A stretch of DNA of 39,458 bases from Caldisericia bacterium (lineage in GTDB: Bacteria; Caldisericota; Caldisericia; UBA6126), in the NCBI GenBank assembly GCA_028700655.1, contig JAQVSG010000012.1:1-39458 (forward strand). The letters run 5' to 3'. This document shows, in pieces, positions 1 to 8,653 of this stretch. A program made the position numbers and the translations under genes. The notes under the pieces were generated by a model. It was not told the DNA's origin. It made no database searches and saw only the letters and a list, made by a program, of their open reading frames with translations. How positions within the stretch are numbered: position 1 is the first letter of the stretch; every line of letters begins with the position of its first letter.

Positions 1-1718
1 TTACATTGGCATGGACCGATGCCCCAGCTACTCCTGGTGCAAATCCAGCACTCGTAAACAATCTTGATCTGAAACTTGTGACCCCTAGCGGAGACTATTA
101 TTTTGGGAATCGTTTCGATGCCCAAGGCGCTTCTTCACTTAACCCAACTTCTCCTGATGCCATAAACAACGTAGAAGTAATCCGAATTCCTGATCCCCAG
201 CCTGGGCAATATCGCATCGAAATCATTGGAGCCAATATTCCTACAGGCGTTCAGCCTTTTGCTGTAGCTTTTTCTGGGAATGTGATTTCCGGCAGTGAAC
301 CCGAACCACCTCCTGTAGAAGAAGAGCTAAAACTGAAAGTGAACCCAGATTATCGTGACGTACTTCGAGGTTCTGAGGGAGAGTATTCTGCTAGTGTTAC
401 CTCCGTTGGAGTTAGTGGAGACGTAACCGTATCGTTGGAATTTCGTCAATCCGGTGTCTTTAAAGAACCTTCTGAGCTTGGTATTACCTATACAATTACC
501 CCAGCTACTTACCCCATCAGTTCTGGTATTACCCTTAGCTCTCAAATCTCTATTAGTACTACCACCAATACCCCTTTGGGATACATTGATGTGATTGTTC
601 ATGCGTCCACTGCTACTCGTGCAGCAGATCCTGTTACAGTCATTATGAATATTATCGACGAGCCCTATTTTAGAATGCGATTCGAGCCAGCTACTGTATA
701 TGTTCGACAAACAGAAACAGCCGAAACAACCATTAGTATTACTCCCATGTTTGGATTTTCTGAACAAGTTGTTTTTGACGATATATATGGACTTCCTCTC
801 AATTCTGAAATTTCTTTCAAGCCCATGCCAACTGGTCCCAATACTCAATATCGATCCAAAGTTACTATTACAACAAGTTTAGATACACCTACTGGAACGT
901 ACATGATTTCAATTCGCGGTCGTAATATTACTTCTTCTCGAGATGTTTCTGTATATGAAGTTTTCAAATTAGTTGTTTCTCGAAGAGTGAACGTCTACAA
1001 AGCAGAAGTACATTGCAAAAGCGTTCCAGAAACAGTAGATGTGGGTGACGAAGTTCGATTCCGCTTCCAAATGAAGAATACAGGCAATGAACCATTGATT
1101 AACAATATGTTAGTTTTCCAATTAGATCCAAGCTTAGAGTTCCTTTATAGTGAACCTGCTGCAAATTATTCCGATGGGAAAATCTATATGGGAATCCGCG
1201 ATTTAGAAGCCGGAGAATGCTATCCATATGCTTGTTCAAGCATTGGATATCCTGGTATTTCTGACAAAGACGGCGACTATATCGTTATCAAGTGTAAAGT
1301 GAAAGATTCAAAAATGAATTCGGATTCCGCTTCTTACCAACTACAAAATACAGTAGAAGTGATTTCTGACCCTGCCTATAAGCGAACGTTTTCTATTTGT
1401 CCTGTTACAGTGCGACCAAAACAAGCTGGAGAATATCCCTTGTACTTCAAAGTCTACTTTGAAAATTTAGATTCTGATGGAGCCATTCAAGTAGGAAAAG
1501 AAGTAAAAGTTAAATTTCAGTTACAAGGTGGATCGGGTGATTATTTATTTAGCTGGGACTGGGCTGATGGGAATATGATCCAAGATCAAAAGGCAGATAT
1601 TGAAGAAATGGATCTTCGTCATACGTATGACAAAAAAGGACTTTACAGGATCATTATCACTGCACGAGATTCAAAAGGAAGATACAAAAAAGGTGAAGTT
1701 CTTTTACGAGTAAAATGA
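1..1718 (+). CDS. C-terminal part of a secreted subtilisin-like (S8, KP43-type) protease, 5' truncated by window edge; Ig-like repeats and C-terminal PKD domain
   Basis: The frame is open through the window edge (T-L-A-W-T-D-A-P-A-T-P-G-A-N-P-A-L-V-N-N-L-D-L). This is the typical beta-sandwich that follows the catalytic domain in KP43-like S8 proteases. PKD-like C-terminus 'YLFSWDWADGN...LRHTYDKKGLYRIIITARDSKG'. Stop TGA at 1716-1718. The catalytic domain itself is not in the window. Confidence 0.75.
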   Translation, partial: TLAWTDAPATPGANPALVNNLDLKLVTPSGDYYFGNRFDAQGASSLNPTSPDAINNVEVIRIPDPQPGQYRIEIIGANIPTGVQPFAVAFSGNVISGSEPEPPPVEEELKLKVNPDYRDVLRGSEGEYSASVTSVGVSGDVTVSLEFRQSGVFKEPSELGITYTITPATYPISSGITLSSQISISTTTNTPLGYIDVIVHASTATRAADPVTVIMNIIDEPYFRMRFEPATVYVRQTETAETTISITPMFGFSEQVVFDDIYGLPLNSEISFKPMPTGPNTQYRSKVTITTSLDTPTGTYMISIRGRNITSSRDVSVYEVFKLVVSRRVNVYKAEVHCKSVPETVDVGDEVRFRFQMKNTGNEPLINNMLVFQLDPSLEFLYSEPAANYSDGKIYMGIRDLEAGECYPYACSSIGYPGISDKDGDYIVIKCKVKDSKMNSDSASYQLQNTVEVISDPAYKRTFSICPVTVRPKQAGEYPLYFKVYFENLDSDGAIQVGKEVKVKFQLQGGSGDYLFSWDWADGNMIQDQKADIEEMDLRHTYDKKGLYRIIITARDSKGRYKKGEVLLRVK

Positions 1719-1760
1719 AACTTTTAGCCTTTTAAACGTATTATAATAAAGTCAAGATAA

Positions 1761-1798
1761 AACGAGAGCCTCTACAATTTGTAGTAGAGGTTCTTGTT
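1761..1798 (+). terminator. Long hairpin, probable intrinsic terminator or leader structure
   Basis: AACGAGAGCCTCTAC (1761-1775) pairs with GTAGAGGTTCTTGTT (1784-1798) over 15 positions with two G-U wobbles and an 8-nt loop. The following tract is T-rich but not a clean U-run. Confidence 0.55.
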
Positions 1799-1821
1799 AA
1801 TTTCTTCGAAAGGGGTGTCTT

Positions 1822-2688
1822 ATGAAGAATATGAAACGTTTTTTAGTTGTTTTTTTGGGAGTTTTAATGGGTGTAACCGCATTGTTTTCAGTAGGAGGGT
1901 TGCAAGCGAAAGAAAGTGCTGTTTCTCAAAATACCTTTTTTAAACCTTTATTGGTTTTATCTACAGCAGAACAAAATAGTGTATTTTTTTCCTTTACAAA
2001 CACTGCAAAAAAGCCTAGCAAATTGCAAGCAAAGTTGACTCACGAATATACCAAGCACTCTGATTCTGAGTGGATGGTCCAGTTTTGTTATTCCAATATA
2101 TGTTACCTTGACGAGGGAGAATCACCAAACACGGTGGATCCTGGGAAAAAAGAAGAAATGCATGTACAAATGTCTCCCTACGTCGCTTATAAAGGCGATA
2201 CTATAAAATGTACGCTAGAAGTATGGCCTGTTGTGGAACCCAAAAATGTTACAAAAGTTATGTTTTATGGTGTTGTTGTAGACGAAGGAAAAGTTGAACT
2301 TCGCATTGACAATCCGCAAGCAAAAGTAAACGATAAAGTGCAGACGCTTGATGCAGCACCCTTCATTTTGAACAGCCGAACAGTTGTGCCTTTGCGTTTC
2401 ATTGGGGAAGCTTTGGGCGCTGAAATTGGCTGGGATAACAACCAAAGAATGGTTAGTTATAAACTTGGGGATGAAATTCTTTATTTCTGGATTGACAAAA
2501 AAGAAGTTAAAGTTGTTATTGGGCCCTATTTTGCTAAAACAATACCACTGGAAGCTGCTCCTGTCATCCGTAGCGGAAGAACTTTTGTGCCCGTCCGTGT
2601 AGTCTCTGAACTATTAGGTGCAAAAGTAGGATGGGATGGTACTACTCGTACTGTAAGCATTGATTTCCCCGCACCCTATGAACATTAA
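1822..2688 (+). CDS. Secreted protein with C-terminal copper amine oxidase N-terminal ('stalk') domain
   Basis: N-terminal signal peptide (MKNMKRFLVVFLGVLMGVTALFS). Duplicated motif 'VVPLRFIGEALGAEIGWDNNQRMVSY' / 'FVPVRVVSELLGAKVGWDGTTRTVSID'. RBS-like AAAGGGG upstream. Confidence 0.85.
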   Translation: MKNMKRFLVVFLGVLMGVTALFSVGGLQAKESAVSQNTFFKPLLVLSTAEQNSVFFSFTNTAKKPSKLQAKLTHEYTKHSDSEWMVQFCYSNICYLDEGESPNTVDPGKKEEMHVQMSPYVAYKGDTIKCTLEVWPVVEPKNVTKVMFYGVVVDEGKVELRIDNPQAKVNDKVQTLDAAPFILNSRTVVPLRFIGEALGAEIGWDNNQRMVSYKLGDEILYFWIDKKEVKVVIGPYFAKTIPLEAAPVIRSGRTFVPVRVVSELLGAKVGWDGTTRTVSIDFPAPYEH

Positions 2689-2707
2689 TATAACCAAAGG
2701 GGTTTGT

Positions 2708-5700
2708 ATGATTGTTAAGAAGTATATTTCATGGTTTCTCTCCATATTGCTGCTCGTGGGTCTTGCCTATCCAATAGACATGCCAGTTTCTGCTACAGAA
2801 ACTCAGGAAGAAAGCAATATATCTATTATAGGAGGAGGCATACCTACAGGTATGTTCTTTGCTCCCACCTATTTAAATGTCCAACAGCAAAGGCTGTATG
2901 TATCGGATTCCAAGAATAACAGAATACAGGCATTTATCCGAGGTAATGTTTTTCAACTTGCTTTTGGTGGTTTTGGTCAAAATGAAAGAGAGTTTGACCA
3001 GCCTGCTGGTATTTGTACCACCGACGACGAGTTGTTTATTGTTGACTCCTTGAATGCTCGTGTTCAGATATTCGACTCCAAAGGGAATTATAAGTCTCAG
3101 TTTGGTGCTTTCGGTAATGAACCCGGTAATTTTAACACACCAACAGATATTGCCACAGATGGAACCAAACTTTTTATATTGGATACCGGCAATGCTCGTG
3201 TTCAGATATTCGATCTTGCTGGCACTTATATCTCGTCTTTTGGTGCGGCTGGAGTCGAAGATGGATTTTTTAGTAAACCCTTAGGCATAGAGATTGCTAA
3301 AGGTAAAATTTACGTGTCCGACACAGGAAACAACAGAGTTCAGATTTTTTCTACCGCGGGTACTTTCATCAGTGTTTTTGGGTTTAGCGGAACGGAAGAG
3401 AAAGCTTTCCACAAGCCAAAAGGCATCACTTTTCATGAAGAAAAAGTCTACATTGTAGACTCTGGCAACAAACGAATTCATGTTTACGACGAGAACGGTG
3501 TTTACCAATCGGTTATCGCATTGCCAGAATGTAAAAGTCCATATGGTATTTCCATCCTCGACAACAAGATTTTAGTTTCTGATATTACTACCAATGAAAT
3601 CTTGACCTATACCTACGAAGGTAAGCAAAACGGTTTCTTTGGAGAAAAACCTGACTATTCAGGACGATTTGTCAAACCTATCGCCATATCTGCTACTGAA
3701 AAGGAAATCTTTGTGTTGGATGCTCAATTGAAAAATGTTCAAATATTTGATGAGCACTTTGAACCGGTTAGACATTTTTCTTCTGAAGAAATGGAAAAAG
3801 CCGATTTATTAAATCCTGTAGATATGGCAGTGTATGGAGATAACATCTACATTGTAGACGAAATGAAGCCAGCCATCAGCATATTTACAACCGCTGGAAA
3901 ATTTGTCAAAAATATTGGATCGTATGGAACTGAACCGGGTACATTTATTTCTCCCCAAGGAATTAGTCTGTACAAAGATAAAATGTACATATCGGATGCA
4001 GGCAATTCAAGAGTACAAGTTCTTACCCTTCAAGGCGACACCTTGTTGACTTTTGGTTCTTTTGGATCAAAGAACAACCAGTTTTTTAATATGAAAGGTA
4101 TTGCCGTCATCGATGATACGATTTTCATCACCGATTCTGGTAATTCTCGAATCACTGTCTACGACCTAGAGGGGAATTATCTGAATTCCTATGGGAAAAG
4201 AGGGTTTGAAACCGGTAATTATTATGGTCCAAATGGAATACATGTCGATTTGTCCGGAAAAGTTTATATTGCTGACATGTTAAACAACCGTATACAAATA
4301 CTAAATTCTATTACCGATCAATCTAAGGTATTTGGGCAATTTGGTTCCATATTTCAAGATCCTGAGAATTATGCAAAAGGAAAAACTGACTACCGCTACG
4401 ATTTGATACCAGGATACTTTGTGTATCCATCCGATGTCACTGTTTTTCAGAACTATATTGCCGTTGTAGATCCTTTTAACGTACGGGTTCAAATGATACC
4501 TTTTTCTATGGTATTTGAGAAGAATCCTTTGGATCTGACCCCCGATTTTCTAGATTTTGGTTCTGTAGGTTCTTCTGCCACCGTTACTAGAACCTTTGTA
4601 TTACGCAATACTGGCGGAAATTACATTGAAGGTAACATCTCGTGCGATCAAGATTTTGTTACTATTGAGCCCACCCACTTTAAGGGATCTTCAGAAGAAA
4701 TCACTATTTCTGTGAAGGGGAGTTCATTAGAAGCTGGAAAATCCTACGAAGCAAAAGTGACGGCCACTCTTATGGATGGTCAATCTAAAGACCTTTCAAT
4801 TGTATTTACGGCGAGTAGTGAACCGGATTTTTATGCAGAAATTACCCCGTTTTTCGTGGCTTCTGCTGAAGAAGAATTACGAGTTCCTATTAAGGTATAT
4901 CCTCAAAATGGATTTGAAGGACTGATTACGTTCTCTGCTATCGAACTTCCGAAAAACACTTTGCCCACATTCGATCCTCCTTCCATCAATATACCTGAAT
5001 CGGATACTACATATCTGATTTTGAAGTCTTCCTCAGATTATATTGAAGCCGGAGAGTATCGAATTGAAGTACGAGCTGATTCTGCAAAAGGCAATAAATC
5101 GCACCACTTCAATTCTACTTTTGTTTTTAAGCAGAAATTGGATTTGGTACCCCACACTGTACTAGGTGAACTTTTCACCGCTACCTGGTGTTTAAACTGT
5201 ATTTATTCCCACATGGCCATGGATCAGTTGTATGAAGAGTTGGGGAAAGAAACTGTTACTTTTATAGAATACTATGTTGATTCTACGACCGATCATCCTG
5301 TTCCTCGTTTATCATGGATTGAAAGTGAACAACGGATGAAATGGTATATGTCTGACAAGGGTTTACCAACGATATTCTTTGACGGAACGGATTATTTGAA
5401 AGGTGTTTCCACCGACAATACTTCACCAGAGGCTAAAAGAGCCAGAATGTACAAGGATTATCGTGAGAAAGTCATTGAAAAATCGAAAGAGTCTTCTGCT
5501 GTTACTATTTCTGTGCGCAGTATTTTCGATTCAAAACGACGGATGGGGAAAGTGCATGCTTCTGTAAATGCTTTGGATAACCTTCCCTACAAAAACCCTC
5601 ATATCTACTTCGCGGTCATCGAAAGCCATATTCCCTACAATGCTGTCAACGGTGATAAATTTCATCATTTTGTTTTGCGTGATTTCATTACCCCTGTCAA

Positions 5701-7471
5701 CGACGACAAGCACGATTATCTAGGCACTCCTATGAAGTTGTCTTCAGGAGATACTTTTGGTACCAAGGGAGATACATTTGAAATCGATGTTGATTTTTCT
5801 CTTTTGGATTTCTTCAATCTTGCCAATATTTCTCTTGTGGTCTTTGTACAAGACAATGTTACTAAAAAAGTATTGCAATCAGCGACCTATCCAGTTAAAG
5901 TGATTAATTATCGCTCTTTTGATGTAATCTCCGATGGATCGTTGGTTCAAAAGAAAACCAAAGGCGAAACAGGTAGTATACAATTTGACATCATTAACGA
6001 TGGTACTATCCGCGACACCTATGAAGTCCGTGTATTAAATAAATCCCTCGAAAAATGGAACTATAGCATCTCTGTAGATGGCAAAAAACAAAATGTAACC
6101 ATTCCGAAAATCACTCTAGATGCATTTGAAAGGGCTTCACTCCAACTGCATTTCTCCATTCCCGCAGATGCTCCTGTGAATGCTGATCAAGAATTTGTAT
6201 TTCAAGTGGATTCTTCGACCTCTCATCATGCTAAAGAACTTAGAGGATACATTGAAGTGATTGAAAGTCGACCTCCCGGTTTCATATTAGAAGTACAAGA
6301 ACCGGCTGATTTGAACTTAATGGCTGGCAACGAAGGTTCAATAGGGATTCAAATAACCCCTGACCCCTATGTGGAAGACAATGTGGAACTCACCTTACTG
6401 AATGCTTCTGAAGACATTTCTTCTTATCAATTCACTCCTCCCACCGGACCGGCTCCTCTTGATTCTACACTTACCTTTACCTTTGCCGATACTACTACCG
6501 AAAAAGATATTGATTTGGTTATTCAAGCCAAAGCAGGTACCATTGTCAAAACGGCTATTGTGACCATTCATGTTCTTCGCAATCCCGATGCCGTTCCACC
6601 TCAGCTTAAAATTGCGTATCCTTCCGACAACCTATTAACAAATCAACCAGACATGACCATTACAGGCATGACTGACCCAACGGCTACGTTAACCATTAAC
6701 CAAGCTCCTGTCGAAATCACCAAAAATGGTTCTTTTGAATACTCTCTTACTCTTACAGAAGGTGTTAACAATATCGATGTGATTGCTGCAAATAGCAAGG
6801 GCCTCCAAACACAAGAAACTCTAACCATTACATTGGACGTTACTCCTCCCGTTCTCACCATAGAAACTGAGATCCCCGAAGAAACTACCAAACGAGAAAT
6901 TATTGTTGTAGGGAAAACCGAACTAAATTGTGTGGTTACTATTGGTGATCAAGATATTGTCCTTGAAGAAGATGGAAGTTTTACGTATACTGCTACACTC
7001 ACTCACGGATGGAATGGGATTTACATCACCGCCATAGATGCTGCTTCCAATGCAACTACCATTGAATACAACGTTATTGTTATCAATAAAATTGTATTGC
7101 AAATTGGAAATCAAACCGCGTCTGTCAATGACGAAAAAGTGGTACTTGAAGCCGCCCCTTACATCAAGAATGGTCGCACTATGGTACCTATCCGTTTTAT
7201 TGCTGAATCTCTTGGAGCAGAAGTAGGTTGGGACAATGTTACAAAATCTATCACCATTCAAAAAGGAGATATTACTATTTCCTTAAAGATTGGAAGTATA
7301 GAGGCTTTCATTGAAGAAGAGGGAGCTATTGGCCGTGAAAAAATAACTCTTGAAGCACCCCCTGAAATTGTTAGTGGCAGAACCTTTGTACCTTTACGAT
7401 TTGTAAGTGAAGCCTTTGGTGCTACCCTTGACTGGAATGGCGATACCAGAGAAATAACGATCAAACAGTAG
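2708..7471 (+). CDS. Large secreted multidomain protein: NHL beta-propeller repeats, Ig-like domains, Omp28/thioredoxin-like domain (CLNC), C-terminal stalk domain
   Basis: The ORF track starts at 2660, but ATG 2708 follows an AAAGGGG RBS and opens the signal peptide MIVKKYISWFLSILLLVG. Many 'G.F..P.GI.....IYV.D..N.RVQIF' NHL units. 'GELFTATWCLNC...KGLPTIFFDG' is thioredoxin-like. C-terminal 'MVPIRFIAESLGAEVGWDN...FVPLRFVSEAFGATLDWNGDTREITI'. Confidence 0.85.
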   Translation: MIVKKYISWFLSILLLVGLAYPIDMPVSATETQEESNISIIGGGIPTGMFFAPTYLNVQQQRLYVSDSKNNRIQAFIRGNVFQLAFGGFGQNEREFDQPAGICTTDDELFIVDSLNARVQIFDSKGNYKSQFGAFGNEPGNFNTPTDIATDGTKLFILDTGNARVQIFDLAGTYISSFGAAGVEDGFFSKPLGIEIAKGKIYVSDTGNNRVQIFSTAGTFISVFGFSGTEEKAFHKPKGITFHEEKVYIVDSGNKRIHVYDENGVYQSVIALPECKSPYGISILDNKILVSDITTNEILTYTYEGKQNGFFGEKPDYSGRFVKPIAISATEKEIFVLDAQLKNVQIFDEHFEPVRHFSSEEMEKADLLNPVDMAVYGDNIYIVDEMKPAISIFTTAGKFVKNIGSYGTEPGTFISPQGISLYKDKMYISDAGNSRVQVLTLQGDTLLTFGSFGSKNNQFFNMKGIAVIDDTIFITDSGNSRITVYDLEGNYLNSYGKRGFETGNYYGPNGIHVDLSGKVYIADMLNNRIQILNSITDQSKVFGQFGSIFQDPENYAKGKTDYRYDLIPGYFVYPSDVTVFQNYIAVVDPFNVRVQMIPFSMVFEKNPLDLTPDFLDFGSVGSSATVTRTFVLRNTGGNYIEGNISCDQDFVTIEPTHFKGSSEEITISVKGSSLEAGKSYEAKVTATLMDGQSKDLSIVFTASSEPDFYAEITPFFVASAEEELRVPIKVYPQNGFEGLITFSAIELPKNTLPTFDPPSINIPESDTTYLILKSSSDYIEAGEYRIEVRADSAKGNKSHHFNSTFVFKQKLDLVPHTVLGELFTATWCLNCIYSHMAMDQLYEELGKETVTFIEYYVDSTTDHPVPRLSWIESEQRMKWYMSDKGLPTIFFDGTDYLKGVSTDNTSPEAKRARMYKDYREKVIEKSKESSAVTISVRSIFDSKRRMGKVHASVNALDNLPYKNPHIYFAVIESHIPYNAVNGDKFHHFVLRDFITPVNDDKHDYLGTPMKLSSGDTFGTKGDTFEIDVDFSLLDFFNLANISLVVFVQDNVTKKVLQSATYPVKVINYRSFDVISDGSLVQKKTKGETGSIQFDIINDGTIRDTYEVRVLNKSLEKWNYSISVDGKKQNVTIPKITLDAFERASLQLHFSIPADAPVNADQEFVFQVDSSTSHHAKELRGYIEVIESRPPGFILEVQEPADLNLMAGNEGSIGIQITPDPYVEDNVELTLLNASEDISSYQFTPPTGPAPLDSTLTFTFADTTTEKDIDLVIQAKAGTIVKTAIVTIHVLRNPDAVPPQLKIAYPSDNLLTNQPDMTITGMTDPTATLTINQAPVEITKNGSFEYSLTLTEGVNNIDVIAANSKGLQTQETLTITLDVTPPVLTIETEIPEETTKREIIVVGKTELNCVVTIGDQDIVLEEDGSFTYTATLTHGWNGIYITAIDAASNATTIEYNVIVINKIVLQIGNQTASVNDEKVVLEAAPYIKNGRTMVPIRFIAESLGAEVGWDNVTKSITIQKGDITISLKIGSIEAFIEEEGAIGREKITLEAPPEIVSGRTFVPLRFVSEAFGATLDWNGDTREITIKQ

Positions 7472-7491
7472 TAAAAATACTTCTTGTTCAC

Positions 7492-7525
7492 AAAAAAAAG
7501 GCGCACCGAAAGTGCGCCTTTTTTT
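7492..7525. terminator. Bidirectional rho-independent terminator between convergent genes
   Basis: A8-GGCGCAC-CGAAA-GTGCGCC-T7: perfect 7-bp GC-rich stem (7500-7506/7512-7518), flanked by an A-run and a T-run, between converging 2708-7471(+) and hflX(-). Confidence 0.9.
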
Positions 7526-7558
7526 ATTCTCATCCCATACCTTTTACGGGGATATTCC

Positions 7559-8653
7559 CTAAGGTATTGAAAGAATTTTTTTCTGAATGGCGCTTTTCAA
7601 ATCCTCAATCCCCTTATTTTGTAAAGCAGATATTTGAATCAGAGGTTCCGAGGAGTCGGATAGGAATGGATCCAACGATATATCGGGGTGAATAGCATCC
7701 ATTTTGTTCAGGACTATCATGGATGGAATTGTGTCTGCCCCTAAATCTTGTAACGTTTCATTGACGGTTTCATAATGATGTAAGCATTGTTTATCACTTA
7801 CATCAATCACTTTTAGAATGAGATCCGATAGCAGTATTTCTTCCAATGTACTCTTAAAAGCTTCGATGAGTTCATGAGGTAGTTTACGAATAAAACCGAC
7901 GGTATCGTTGAACAATACTTCTCCCATTGAAGGGCTTAAAAAACCTTTACGTGTTCTCGTGTCGAGTGTATGAAATAGTAGATTGTCGGTAGGAAGGTCC
8001 TCTTTTGTTAAACAGTTAAAGAGAGTTGATTTCCCAGCGTTAGTATATCCAACTAAGGAGACTATAAAAAGAGAGGATGAGATACGTTTATTTCGCTTTG
8101 TAAAGCGTTGTTTCTCAATTTGTTGAAGAGCATTTTTCAGTTTTTTTAATCGTTGGAGAAGTTGTCTTCGGTTTAACTCAATTTTCTTTTCTCCAGGACC
8201 TTTGCCTCCAATAAAACCAGCCTGTTGGTCGAGGGAGGATTGTTGGTTGATTAATTCTGCTTTACGTCTTTGCAAAGTGGCAATTTCAACTTGAATTTGG
8301 CCTTCCTTGGTATGGGCTCGTTTAGAAAAGATTTCTAAAATGATCCTAGGTCTATCCAAAACAGGAACTTGGCAGGTTTTTTGAAGATTACGAATTTGAG
8401 AGAACTTCAATTCATCATCCACAGAAATTACGTCCACGGAGCCATTTTGAACATAGAGTTGAAGCTCGTTTAGTTTCCCTTTCGTAAGATAATTTCTTGC
8501 ATCGGGTTTGTGCATTTGGACAATAAAAATGAGTTCTGTTCGAATATCTAGAGTAGCCAGTAGAGATTCTAACTCTTTTATTGTATCCAGGGAGTTTTTA
8601 CGACCTACAATAACGGTCTTTAATACTTTAGTTTGGGGCGGATTTTGATGCAT
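7559..8653 (-). CDS. hflX: GTPase HflX
   Basis: G1 'GYTNAGKSTLFN', 'FNDTVGFIRKLPHELIEAFKSTLEE', N-terminal 'DARNYLTKGKLNEL'. ATG at 8653 (MHQNPPQ) is preferred over the 8680 start in the ORF track. Confidence 0.9.
   Translation of the reverse strand: MHQNPPQTKVLKTVIVGRKNSLDTIKELESLLATLDIRTELIFIVQMHKPDARNYLTKGKLNELQLYVQNGSVDVISVDDELKFSQIRNLQKTCQVPVLDRPRIILEIFSKRAHTKEGQIQVEIATLQRRKAELINQQSSLDQQAGFIGGKGPGEKKIELNRRQLLQRLKKLKNALQQIEKQRFTKRNKRISSSLFIVSLVGYTNAGKSTLFNCLTKEDLPTDNLLFHTLDTRTRKGFLSPSMGEVLFNDTVGFIRKLPHELIEAFKSTLEEILLSDLILKVIDVSDKQCLHHYETVNETLQDLGADTIPSMIVLNKMDAIHPDISLDPFLSDSSEPLIQISALQNKGIEDLKSAIQKKILSIP

Noticed and set aside
327-848. 173-aa minus-strand ORF antisense to the first protease
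   Set aside because: Opposes a clear Ig-domain coding frame; low-complexity, Ser/Asn/Arg-rich translation with no recognisable motif or RBS.
2660-2707. Upstream start (2660) for the NHL protein and 48-nt extension
   Set aside because: It overlaps the previous gene, lacks an RBS and precedes the signal peptide; ATG 2708 has AAAGGGG at proper spacing.
6923-7261. 112-aa minus-strand ORF
   Set aside because: Antisense to the stalk/Ig region of the large secreted protein; no domain signature.
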